Below are positions 1-5,460 of a DNA stretch of 9,543 nucleotides, in pieces. Position 1 is the first letter of the stretch. Each line of letters opens with the position of its first letter. A model generated the notes under the pieces. It did not search any database. It had not been told where the DNA came from and saw only the letters and a list, made by a program, of their open reading frames with translations. The translations under genes were made by a program, and so were the position numbers. The stretch lies in NCBI GenBank assembly GCA_002482765.1, contig DLGP01000125.1:1-9543 (forward strand), read 5' to 3'. Origin of the DNA: Alphaproteobacteria bacterium UBA7691. GTDB lineage: Bacteria; Pseudomonadota; Alphaproteobacteria; Ferrovibrionales; Ferrovibrionaceae.

Positions 1-405
1 CAGTTTCACTTTGGAGAGCGCCAAGCCGTCTTTCTGTTTCACCTCATCCCGCGAGAGGGCACCATTCACCGCGTGTTGCGCGGCGTCCATCACGTGTAGA
101 TCGAAGAAGCGGTCGTAGAATCTCACATCCAACGCTTCGGTGGCGTTGCCAGGCAACAGCTGGACCGGGCCGGCGTGGTTGATATGCAGGTATTCGATGA
201 TGATGCTCGTTTCCAGCACCTGACGATCCCCGTCGAGGAGAAGTGGAAACTTGAGCAACGGCCAACGGCTTCGCCACTCCTGCACATTGTCCGGCGCGTC
301 AGGTCCGAGGCCGCGGAATTCGAAAGGGGTCTCGTTCTCGTAGAGGGCAATCAGCACCTTCTGCGTGTATGAAGAGAACGGGTGTCCGAAGAGAACGAGC
401 GGCAT
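1..405 (-). CDS. Glutathione S-transferase family protein, C-terminal part beyond the window edge
   Basis: The minus strand is open from an ATG at 405 to base 1 (135 codons, no stop), so the 3' part of the gene is missing. The protein begins MPLVLFGHPFSSYTQKVLIA, a thioredoxin-fold GST N-terminal domain: beta strand, then a Ser/Tyr-containing active-site turn (S11, S12, Y13) before helix 1. The expected cis-proline is P54 in the segment KFPLLLDG, and E65-T66-S67 matches the E-S/T motif that binds the gamma-glutamyl part of glutathione, followed by IIIEYL. From about residue 85 the all-alpha C-terminal domain starts (LDVRFYDRFFDLHVMDAAQ). Family proteins are cytosolic, usually about 200-230 residues, and conjugate glutathione to electrophiles or reduce them; the substrate cannot be told. 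A weak purine-rich RBS (GGGAAAC) precedes the ATG. The gene lies downstream of the MFS transporter on the same strand, about 230 bases away, so co-transcription is possible but unproven. The family call is confident; the subclass is open. Confidence 0.9.
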   Translation of the reverse strand, partial: MPLVLFGHPFSSYTQKVLIALYENETPFEFRGLGPDAPDNVQEWRSRWPLLKFPLLLDGDRQVLETSIIIEYLHINHAGPVQLLPGNATEALDVRFYDRFFDLHVMDAAQHAVNGALSRDEVKQKDGLALSKVKL

Positions 406-555
406 ATTGTTTCCCAGGCTATGAGTTCGCCGAACCCTACGCTTCGTGGAGACGGATTCACATCTTGGGAGACGATCTCTCCTGACAGAAGGCACCAGTT
501 GGCATGGGAGGAGGCGGACCCCGCGTCCCGCCTTGGCGGTCGTACGGTCTCTAAG

Positions 556-642
556 TCATTTGCTGGGAAGGCGCGACGCGGTCGAGGGGCGGGAACGCCG
601 ATAAGCGGCTGACAGTTCGTGCAGCGAGGTGTGAGCGGTCAT
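556..642 (-). pseudogene. Short ORF resembling the N-terminus of an amidase, truncated
   Basis: A 28-codon ORF starts at 642 with an ATG that overlaps the MFS stop codon as ATGA, the arrangement of a translationally coupled next gene. It reads MTAHTSLHELSAAYRR, then SRPSTASRLPSK and stop. The stretch LHELSAAYRR resembles the start of amidase-signature family enzymes (typically an L-S-A-A..Y-R stretch followed by x-E-L-S-P-V/L-E/D-V). After the two arginines the reading frame loses the expected pattern; another frame briefly gives PPLDRVA, which would fit a frameshift, before a stop. Nothing of the catalytic Ser-Ser-Lys core follows before the GST gene. What is seen is the ORF and its overlap. 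That it is an amidase relic, left by a deletion between the MFS and GST genes, is inference from a very short match. It could instead be a fortuitous ORF or a small coupled peptide. Confidence 0.35.
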
Positions 643-1913
643 CTCGGTTCTCCGTTCGCAAGTCGGGTAGGGTTACCGCCACTATCGGCGGCGGGACGAA
701 CAATCTCGTTGCGGAACATCATGAATACGCCGAGCGCGATAAATGCGACCCCTCCGCCCACATAGTGCGACAGCCCATATCCGCCGATACCTACCAGCCA
801 TCCCGCCACAACGTTGCTGAAGGATGCGCCAACCCCCTGGACCGTCATGACAGCCGCGAAGCCGATGTTGAAACGACCAGTCCCCTCGAGAAGCCGTTCA
901 ACGGCGACCGGCGTCAGGATCCCCAGCAATCCCGCGCCAATCCCGTCGAGGAATTGCACCGGGTAGACGACCCAGAAATCTGAGAAGCTCCCGGCCAGGA
1001 AGCCGCGCAGCGGCAGCGCGAGCAGCGCGATGACAAAAACTGCCGAAAGGCCCAGACGGCGAATGAGGAAAGGGGTAGCTGCCGCCACGAAGATCATGGA
1101 GAATTGTGCGACACCCGTGATGATCGCCGTGGTGCGGAAGGGCGTGCCCAACTCAATCGAGAATTGTTGCGCGATGAGCCGGCTCATGGGAGCGTTTCCC
1201 CAATGAAAGATCAGCATGATGCCGGCGAGCAGGATAAGCCCTTTCGTCTTGTAGAGAACCTGAAAGCCCGACGGTCCGGGCTCACCGTCGTCGACAGCCA
1301 GACCGCGAGCGACGTTGTGGTCGATGCGCGTGGGATCGATCGCAAAGACTGCGATCAGCGCGCCGATGGCCGTCGCGATCATCAACCAGATCACGCCCAA
1401 CTGGCCGAACGTCGAAACGATCACGAACACGGCAAAGAGCGAGGCGAAGTTGCCGCCATGGTTCCAGAACTCGTTGCGTGCAATCTGCCGCGAGAACAGT
1501 TTCTGGCCGACGAGGCCGAGAGTGAGACCTGCCAGCGCCGGGCCGATCACGGCCCCAACGACGGCGGTGCCGATCTGACCGGCCCATACAACAGCCACAT
1601 TGGGAACAAGGAGCGTGATCAGCGCGGCTGCCGTAACGAGGAAAACGGGGATGGCAACAAGCGTGCGCTTCCAGGTGGAACTGTCGACAAGAGCGCCGCA
1701 GACAGGCGTCGCGATAAGGCCGATCAAACCACCGACCGTGGCTATGAATCCCAGCGTCAGGGGCGACCATCCGTTGGTCGCCAGAAAGGCGTCCAGAAAC
1801 GGCCCTAACCCGTCGCGAGCATCTGCGAGAAAAAAGTTGAGGACCGCCAAGGCAACCAGAGACCGATCCGACACCAGGCGTGGTGCCGTCTCCGACTTCG
1901 TTCCAACCGTCAT
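639..1913 (-). CDS. Major facilitator superfamily transporter
   Basis: This 424-residue integral membrane protein has about 12 hydrophobic helices in two halves of six, joined by a polar loop near residues 195-230 (DPTRIDHNVARGLAVDDGEP). A motif-A-like loop after helix 2, GALVDSSTWKRT, resembles the G-x-L-x-D-(R)-x-x-x-R/K signature of MFS carriers. Glycine-rich helices (FIATVGGLIGLIATP, TAVVGAVIGPALAGL) are typical. The family moves small molecules or drugs across the inner membrane by proton-coupled or facilitated transport; the substrate is unknown. I chose the ATG at 1913 because GGGGAC lies just upstream at suitable spacing and the N-terminus then matches the family length. An upstream in-frame ATG at 1997 would add 28 residues of non-membrane sequence with a poor RBS. 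Codon use is relaxed (TTA, TTG, ATA, GGA and GGG all occur), unlike obgE-proBA in the right half. It may share an mRNA with the short coupled ORF and the GST gene downstream. Confidence 0.88.
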   Translation of the reverse strand: MTVGTKSETAPRLVSDRSLVALAVLNFFLADARDGLGPFLDAFLATNGWSPLTLGFIATVGGLIGLIATPVCGALVDSSTWKRTLVAIPVFLVTAAALITLLVPNVAVVWAGQIGTAVVGAVIGPALAGLTLGLVGQKLFSRQIARNEFWNHGGNFASLFAVFVIVSTFGQLGVIWLMIATAIGALIAVFAIDPTRIDHNVARGLAVDDGEPGPSGFQVLYKTKGLILLAGIMLIFHWGNAPMSRLIAQQFSIELGTPFRTTAIITGVAQFSMIFVAAATPFLIRRLGLSAVFVIALLALPLRGFLAGSFSDFWVVYPVQFLDGIGAGLLGILTPVAVERLLEGTGRFNIGFAAVMTVQGVGASFSNVVAGWLVGIGGYGLSHYVGGGVAFIALGVFMMFRNEIVRPAADSGGNPTRLANGEPR

Positions 1914-2113
1914 TAAAGCTGTCCCCAATCGCGGCTTCAACAATGCGAACGGCGACCGAATGTTCCATCGGCCGATTATTGAGGCACTTGCCCGCATCTG
2001 GTGAGGGCTTTCCGGATGCGCGTGGTGTGAGACCCATCGACCGAGCAGCGCGGCGCTAACCCCTTCCGCTCCATGTCAGCCGGCCTATATTCTAACGGCA
2101 AGTTCTGGAATTA
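1914..2113. promoter_or_regulatory. Divergent intergenic region between the MFS gene and the cysteine-motif gene
   Basis: This 200-base spacer separates two divergent genes and must carry the start signals of both if each is transcribed separately. On the plus strand a TATATT at 2086-2091 could be a -10 element about 20 bases before the start codon at 2114, but no good -35 is seen at the matching distance (TTCCGC at best). On the minus strand no convincing pair was found upstream of the MFS start. No strong operator-like palindrome stands out. Confidence 0.25.
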
Positions 2114-2362
2114 ATGGCCAAGGGGTCGTCGTTGGCGTTTCGCAAAGGCCACATTCGAGAGTGCCGTTTCTGCGGCGAGGCGTTCAGGACAAGGGTGCGG
2201 CGCTATTGCAAGCCGGCGTGCCGTCGCAAGGCCGGGCTTGTGCGCTTGGCGACCCGCGAACCCATGTCCGCCTATCTGGCTGAACTGAAAGCGGCAGAAA
2301 AGGCTCGAAAGGCGGAAGCCGAGCGGCGAGACCGCGAGTGGGATGAAGCAGCTCCAGAGTAG
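2114..2362 (+). CDS. Small protein with a C-x2-C...C-x3-C putative zinc-binding motif and a charged helical tail
   Basis: The product is 82 residues. Residues 17-36 carry C17-x2-C20-x11-C32-x3-C36 within CRFCGEAF...RRYCKPACRRKA, a spacing that suits a small zinc knuckle; the Y-C-x-x-x-C-R segment is common in short zinc-binding domains found on DNA- or RNA-handling proteins. Residues 50-82 are a highly charged stretch rich in Lys, Glu, Ala and Arg (LAELKAAEKARKAEAERRD), likely one long helix or a coiled coil. There is no signal peptide or membrane segment. The start ATG has TGGA about seven bases upstream and a possible -10 (TATATT) at 2086-2091. The cysteine pattern favours real coding over chance, since random ORFs in this GC range seldom show it. 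I do not recognise a named family; a nucleic-acid-binding role is only a guess. Confidence 0.55.
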   Translation: MAKGSSLAFRKGHIRECRFCGEAFRTRVRRYCKPACRRKAGLVRLATREPMSAYLAELKAAEKARKAEAERRDREWDEAAPE

Positions 2363-2746
2363 CCGACGCCTGCACTCCCGCGATCTTTCCAGGATCATGG
2401 CATTTGTGCAGAGATGACCGTTCCCGGGCCTCTTCCGGCAGAAAATTGCCTCTCATCGTGTTGCGTTGGTGCGCAATCCCGGTTCGAGGCCGCGGCCGGG
2501 AAGTGGCAATCGCCCCCATACCCACGCAACCAGCCCTTAAGTGTGCAGCGGCGAGATGCTGTCGATAGGCGCCACGGGAACCTACGCGGTTCAAGAGATG
2601 GTCACGGGCCGGCGTCTGGCATCGCATCTCGGCGGCTAGATTGGCGCCACACGGTCTCCTCGCGTGACGCCCCTCGCATCGGCGAAGCTTCGCTATTTGC
2701 TCTTCTCAGGGATGGTGAAGGATCGTGGCTCGGACCTCGATAGCGC
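2363..2746. other. Gene-poor stretch without a supported gene
   Basis: These 384 bases lie between the 3' ends of two small convergent genes. Several frames are open in part, but none shows a recognisable domain, a good RBS or coding-like composition. A 12-base perfect palindrome GCGAAGCTTCGC lies at 2682-2693; it has no following T-run and so is not an intrinsic terminator. A plus-strand 27-codon frame starting at an ATG in the 2550s (MLSIGATGTYAVQEMVTGRR...) looks protein-like but is too short to support. Confidence 0.4.
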
Positions 2747-2962
2747 CTACTCAGCAGCCATGCGGTCAGGATCATCCTCCCTTGCGAGTCGTGCCGCAAG
2801 TTCCCGGTCGTCTGCAACGCCAGCATCGTACATCGCCAGCAATGACGATGCGACGTGCTCGCGCCCTTCGCGGCTGCGAATCCCGTGCTTCTCGCAGTGT
2901 TGGTTCAGAACGCGGACCAGCATTGTGATCTGATCAGGTCGAACCACCGAACGGAACAGCAT
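2747..2962 (-). CDS. Hypothetical 71-residue protein
   Basis: The protein starts MLFRSVVRPDQITMLVRVLN and continues to a C-terminus ...LAREDDPDRMAAE. It is probably all-helical and cytosolic, acidic at the end, without cysteine motifs or membrane segments. Its layout (short basic start, then R-P-D-Q, a helix, the segment C-E-K-H-G-I-R, then a helix ending in a stretch like D-D-R-E-L-A-A-R-L) resembles short uncharacterised proteins common in Rhizobiales and related Alphaproteobacteria; this is recalled from general experience, not a search. I chose the ATG at 2962 because a strong Shine-Dalgarno GGAGG lies five bases upstream (minus strand, 2968-2972). A longer frame from 3055 has no such signal and a non-coding-like extension. 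No function is proposed. Confidence 0.7.
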   Translation of the reverse strand: MLFRSVVRPDQITMLVRVLNQHCEKHGIRSREGREHVASSLLAMYDAGVADDRELAARLAREDDPDRMAAE

Positions 2963-3267
2963 CGATACCTCCAACCAGTGGAACGTTGTGGGGGCAATCG
3001 TAGCGTCCGCTTTTTCCGAGGGGCAACAACCTATGTTAGGGCCTAGGCGAAGCAATCGTCGGCAGTTTTGTGGTAGGAGGAAATTCCATCTGCTGGGATG
3101 TATGTCGCGACCTTACTGCGACCGCACTGAGCCACAATGCCGAGGGAACACGAACGTGAGCCGACCAATTCAAGCGGATCAAGCGCTACCCTGAATGTCC
3201 ATCGAATTGTCCCTAAATCGATGGCTGCAGAAAATACGCAGATATTTCAGATGGATAGACAAAAGAA
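2963..3267. other. Intergenic stretch between the 71-residue gene and tRNA-Ser
   Basis: These 305 bases hold the upstream region of the 71-residue gene (minus strand) and the downstream region of tRNA-Ser. No supported gene is seen. A good ribosome-binding-like string (TAGGAGGAAAT, near 3073-3083) is followed only by a 10-codon ATG frame. The string CCTATGTTAGG near 3030-3040 is a short inverted repeat that could be an operator, and a longer inverted repeat is listed separately at 3199-3224. No direct copy of the tRNA 3' end was found here. Confidence 0.35.
3199..3224. repeat. Inverted repeat downstream of tRNA-Ser
   Basis: CCATCGA at 3199-3205 and TCGATGG at 3218-3224 form a perfect 7-base inverted repeat with a 12-base spacer. 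It sits about 45 bases past the tRNA 3' end. Neither strand has a T-run after it, so it does not look like an intrinsic terminator. An operator or a remnant of a recombination site are possible; nothing in the sequence decides. Confidence 0.4.
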
Positions 3268-3357
3268 TGGCGGAGAGGGAGGGATTCGAACCCCCGATAC
3301 CCTTGCGAGTACTCCGCATTTCGAGTGCGGTGCATTCAACCACTCTGCCACCTCTCC
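3268..3357 (-). tRNA. tRNA-Ser(CGA)
   Basis: Read on the minus strand, the 90-base gene starts GGAGAGG and ends CCTCTCC-G-CCA, giving a perfect 7-bp acceptor stem with discriminator G and an encoded CCA (3268-3270). TG follows the acceptor stem, then the D arm (GCAGAGTGGTTGAATGC), then the anticodon stem CCGCA/TGCGG enclosing the loop CTCGAAA, so the anticodon is CGA, reading UCG serine codons. A long variable arm (stem around ACTCGCAAGGGT), the class II hallmark of tRNA-Ser, precedes the T arm GGGGGTTCGAATCCC. A tRNA-Ser close to rplU fits alphaproteobacterial gene neighbourhoods. Protein-like frames antisense to it are artefacts. The 3' end faces the accessory-looking left region. Confidence 0.97.
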
Positions 3358-3392
3358 GCGGGGCGTGGTTCGCCGTTGCCGGCGCGGCGCAC

Positions 3393-3421
3393 TCAATACC
3401 GGCTCGATCCTCAGCTTACAA
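3393..3421 (-). promoter_or_regulatory. Candidate sigma-70-type promoter for tRNA-Ser
   Basis: On the minus strand TTGTAA (3416-3421) and TATTGA (3393-3398) are separated by exactly 17 bases, about 36 bases ahead of the mature tRNA 5' end. Each hexamer matches the sigma-70 consensus only in part (four and three of six), so this rests mainly on spacing and position. Confidence 0.35.
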
Positions 3422-3566
3422 GGCCATTTTCTTCGAAAGTTGCGGATGGACAGCAGATCGGATCCAGAGGGCAAGCGGGCACGCGCGAATGTGATGCCTT
3501 GCGTGCTGATATTGTCTCCGTGACACGTTTGGGCGGCGGTTTCGGCGATGAAAAACGGGCTTCACC

Positions 3567-3595
3567 TTGACTGGGCGCGCGGCTTCCGTTAGCAC
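3567..3595 (+). promoter_or_regulatory. Candidate promoter for rplU-rpmA
   Basis: TTGACT (3567-3572) is a near-consensus -35, with TAGCAC (3590-3595) 17 bases later as a weak -10. It would give an rplU leader of roughly 120 bases. The element overlaps an inverted repeat, GGGCGCG at 3573-3579 against CGCGCCC at 3595-3601, which could be an operator or chance in GC-rich DNA. The rest of 3358-3722 contains no supported gene. Confidence 0.4.
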
Positions 3596-3666
3596 GCGCC
3601 CGGACGGCGTGGAGGAATCCGCGCCCGTTCGCTTTTATCGAGACCCGAGAAGACTGACAAAAAGAC

Positions 3667-3699
3667 GGCCGGAACGCCCACGGGATGTTCCACAAGGCC
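3667..3699 (+). promoter_or_regulatory. Hairpin in the rplU 5' leader
   Basis: GGAAC (3671-3675) pairs with GTTCC (3687-3691) around an 11-base loop, and the flanking GGCC (3667-3670) can pair with GGCC (3696-3699) across a four-base bulge. The structure ends 23 bases before the rplU start codon. Ribosomal protein mRNAs often carry leader structures for feedback control; whether this one does is inference. Confidence 0.35.
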
Positions 3700-3722
3700 G
3701 ACCGAACAGCGAAAGGCTAAAA

Positions 3723-4034
3723 ATGTTCGCAGTCATTAAAACGGGTGGCAAGCAGTATCGCGTTGCCGCCAATGACGTATTGAGAGTTGAGAAGGTTGCC
3801 GGTGAAGTCGGCGATATCGTGCAGTTTGGCCAGGTGCTGGCGTTCGGTGAGGGCGACAGCGCCACGCTGGGCGCTCCCTTCGTTGTCGGCGCCAGCGTCG
3901 CCGCCGAGGTGGTGGAACAGGGCCGTGGCGACAAGGTCATCGCTTTCAAGAAGCGCCGCCGGCAGAATTCGCGCCGCAAGAATGGCCACCGCCAGGATTA
4001 TCTGTCGGTCAAGATCACCAACATCGCGGCCTAA
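3723..4034 (+). CDS. rplU: 50S ribosomal protein L21
   Basis: The 103-residue protein is the normal length for bacterial L21. It opens MFAVIKTGGKQYRVAANDVL, the family signature, and has the basic C-terminal segment FKKRRRQNSRRKNGHRQDYL that contacts 23S rRNA. L21 binds domain I-type regions of 23S rRNA and is part of the assembling 50S subunit. I chose the ATG at 3723 because conservation begins exactly there and GAAAGG lies upstream; the frame is open further upstream but that part is not L21-like. rpmA follows after 26 bases, the usual rplU-rpmA pair, so both are probably one transcript driven from the leader upstream. Confidence 0.98.
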   Translation: MFAVIKTGGKQYRVAANDVLRVEKVAGEVGDIVQFGQVLAFGEGDSATLGAPFVVGASVAAEVVEQGRGDKVIAFKKRRRQNSRRKNGHRQDYLSVKITNIAA

Positions 4035-4060
4035 CGCGGTTCAGGATTTAGGAGAAGACT

Positions 4061-4333
4061 ATGGCTCACAAAAAAGCTGGCGGTTCCTCCCGCAACGGTC
4101 GCGACTCGCAGAGCAAGCGTCTCGGCGTCAAGAAGTTTGGCGGCCAGGCTGTGCTCGCCGGCAACATCATCCTGCGCCAGCGCGGCACCAAGGTGCATCC
4201 GGGCAAGAATGTTGGCCTTGGCAAGGACCACACCATTTTCGCCCTGGCTGATGGCCAGGTGAAGTTCCATGACGGCAAGCGGGGCCGCGACTATGTGTCG
4301 GTGCTGCCCCAGGGTGCCCCGGCGGAGGCGTGA
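4061..4333 (+). CDS. rpmA: 50S ribosomal protein L27
   Basis: The 90-residue product starts MAHKKAGGSSRNGRDSQSKR, the classic L27 N-terminus that reaches toward the peptidyl transferase centre, followed by LGVKKFGGQAVLAGNIILRQRGT and HPGKNVGLGKDHTIFAL. It lacks the cleaved N-terminal extension found in Firmicutes, as expected in Proteobacteria. L27 helps place tRNA acceptor ends in the 50S subunit. A strong RBS (AGGAGA) lies seven bases or so before the ATG. It is second in the rplU-rpmA operon, and an intrinsic terminator follows 34 bases after its stop. Confidence 0.98.
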   Translation: MAHKKAGGSSRNGRDSQSKRLGVKKFGGQAVLAGNIILRQRGTKVHPGKNVGLGKDHTIFALADGQVKFHDGKRGRDYVSVLPQGAPAEA

Positions 4334-4367
4334 TCGAAACGCGCCTTCCCGAAATTACAGCGATTTG

Positions 4368-4397
4368 AGGGGAATGGCGCAAGCCATTCCCCTTTTT
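4368..4397 (+). terminator. Intrinsic terminator between rpmA and obgE
   Basis: GGGGAATGGC (4369-4378) and GCCATTCCCC (4383-4392) form a perfect 10-bp stem closed by a GCAA (GNRA) tetraloop and followed by five T residues (4393-4397). The base before the stem, A4368, can pair with the first T. This is a near-ideal Rho-independent terminator. Only 22 bases separate the T-run from the obgE start codon, so there is little room for a separate obgE promoter downstream of it. Confidence 0.93.
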
Positions 4398-4419
4398 CGT
4401 TTCCAGCGAGTCCAGCAAC

Positions 4420-5460
4420 ATGAAGTTTCTCGATCAAGCCAAAGTCTATGTGGAGAGCGGCCAGGGTGGTCCTGGCTCGGTCAGCTTCCGGCGTGAAAAA
4501 TTCATCGAATATGGCGGTCCCGATGGCGGCAATGGCGGCCGCGGCGGCGATGTGTGGGTGGAATGCGTCGATGGCCTCAACACCCTGATCGACTATCGCT
4601 ACCAGCAGCATTTCCGCGCCAAGCGCGGCGGCCATGGCATGGGCCGCAGCCGCACCGGTGCCGATAGCCCGGCGGTGACGCTGAAAGTGCCGAAGGGCAC
4701 CGAAATCCTGGCCGAAGACGGCGAAACCCTGCTCGCCGACTTGACCGAAGTGGGCCAGCGTGTGCTGCTCTGCCGGGGCGGCGATGGCGGCCATGGCAAC
4801 GAGCATTTCAAAAGCGCCACCAACCGCGCGCCCCGGCGCGGCGAACCCGGCTGGCCGGGCGAAAACAAATGGATCTGGCTGCGCCTCAAGCTGATCGCCG
4901 ATGCCGGCCTGGTCGGCCTGCCCAATGCCGGCAAATCCACCTTCCTGAGCCGGGTCAGCCGCGCCAAGCCGAAAATCGCCGATTATCCCTTCACCACGCT
5001 GAAGCCGCAGCTTGGCGTGGTGCGTTTTGCCGACAAGGAATTTGTGCTGGCCGATCTGCCCGGGCTGATTGAGGGTGCCTCCGAAGGCGCCGGGCTTGGC
5101 ACGCGCTTCCTGGGCCATGTTGAACGCTGCGCCGTGATCCTGCATCTGCTGGATGGCACCGAGGCCGAGCCGGTGAAACATTGGCGCATGATCCGCAAGG
5201 AACTGGCGGCCTATGGCGCCGGGCTGGAAGACAAGCCGGAAATCATCGGCCTGAACAAGGCCGATGCCGTGCCGCCGGATGAATTGAAAGCCAAGGTGCA
5301 GAAGCTGAAACGCGCCGCCAAGCGCCCGGTCTTTGTGCTGTCGGGTGTTTCCGGCGATGGCATCGATGCCGTGGTGCAGGCGCTGTATCAGCAGATCGCC
5401 GCCACCCGCCTGGCCGAGAAAGAGCTGGAGGCCGGAACAGCGCAAACAGGTGTGGTATGA
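4420..5460 (+). CDS. obgE: Obg family GTPase (CgtA)
   Basis: The 346-residue protein has the Obg glycine-rich N-terminal fold (about 1-158: MKFLDQAKVYVESGQGGPGS, then GGPDGGNGGRGGDVW) and a TRAFAC-class G domain. G1 is GLPNAGKS (166-173), G2 is around FTTL (191-194), G3 is DLPG (212-215), G4 is NKAD (279-282) and G5 is around SGVSG (308-312). Obg binds GTP/GDP, acts in late 50S subunit maturation, and links ribosome assembly to stress and cell-cycle state. The C-terminal OCT domain found in some lineages is absent, as is common in Alphaproteobacteria. The RBS is weak. A terminator lies just upstream, and the stop overlaps the proB start (ATGA), so proB translation is likely coupled. The GNAT acetyltransferase gene that sits between rpmA and obgE in some relatives is not present. 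Confidence 0.97.
   Translation: MKFLDQAKVYVESGQGGPGSVSFRREKFIEYGGPDGGNGGRGGDVWVECVDGLNTLIDYRYQQHFRAKRGGHGMGRSRTGADSPAVTLKVPKGTEILAEDGETLLADLTEVGQRVLLCRGGDGGHGNEHFKSATNRAPRRGEPGWPGENKWIWLRLKLIADAGLVGLPNAGKSTFLSRVSRAKPKIADYPFTTLKPQLGVVRFADKEFVLADLPGLIEGASEGAGLGTRFLGHVERCAVILHLLDGTEAEPVKHWRMIRKELAAYGAGLEDKPEIIGLNKADAVPPDELKAKVQKLKRAAKRPVFVLSGVSGDGIDAVVQALYQQIAATRLAEKELEAGTAQTGVV

Noticed and set aside
1104..1808. 234-codon plus-strand frame opposite the MFS gene
   Set aside because: It is very polar with many Arg, Asp and Gln, and lies antisense to a convincing membrane transporter.
1914..1997. Longer MFS start at 1997
   Set aside because: The extra 28 residues are not membrane-like and the RBS is poor; the ATG at 1913 has GGGGAC upstream.
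2682..2693. Palindrome GCGAAGCTTCGC as a terminator between convergent small genes
   Set aside because: It has no loop of usable size and no T-run on either strand.
2184..2743. 147-codon minus-strand and 109-codon plus-strand frames in the gene-poor stretch
   Set aside because: No recognisable domain, poor start signals, and overlap with the better-supported cysteine-motif gene.
3137..3523. Plus- and minus-strand reading frames across tRNA-Ser with peptides such as GGEGGIRTPDT, AEREGFEPPIP and AEWLNAPHSKCG
   Set aside because: These are the well-known false ORFs produced by tRNA-Ser genes; the tRNA fold explains the sequence fully.
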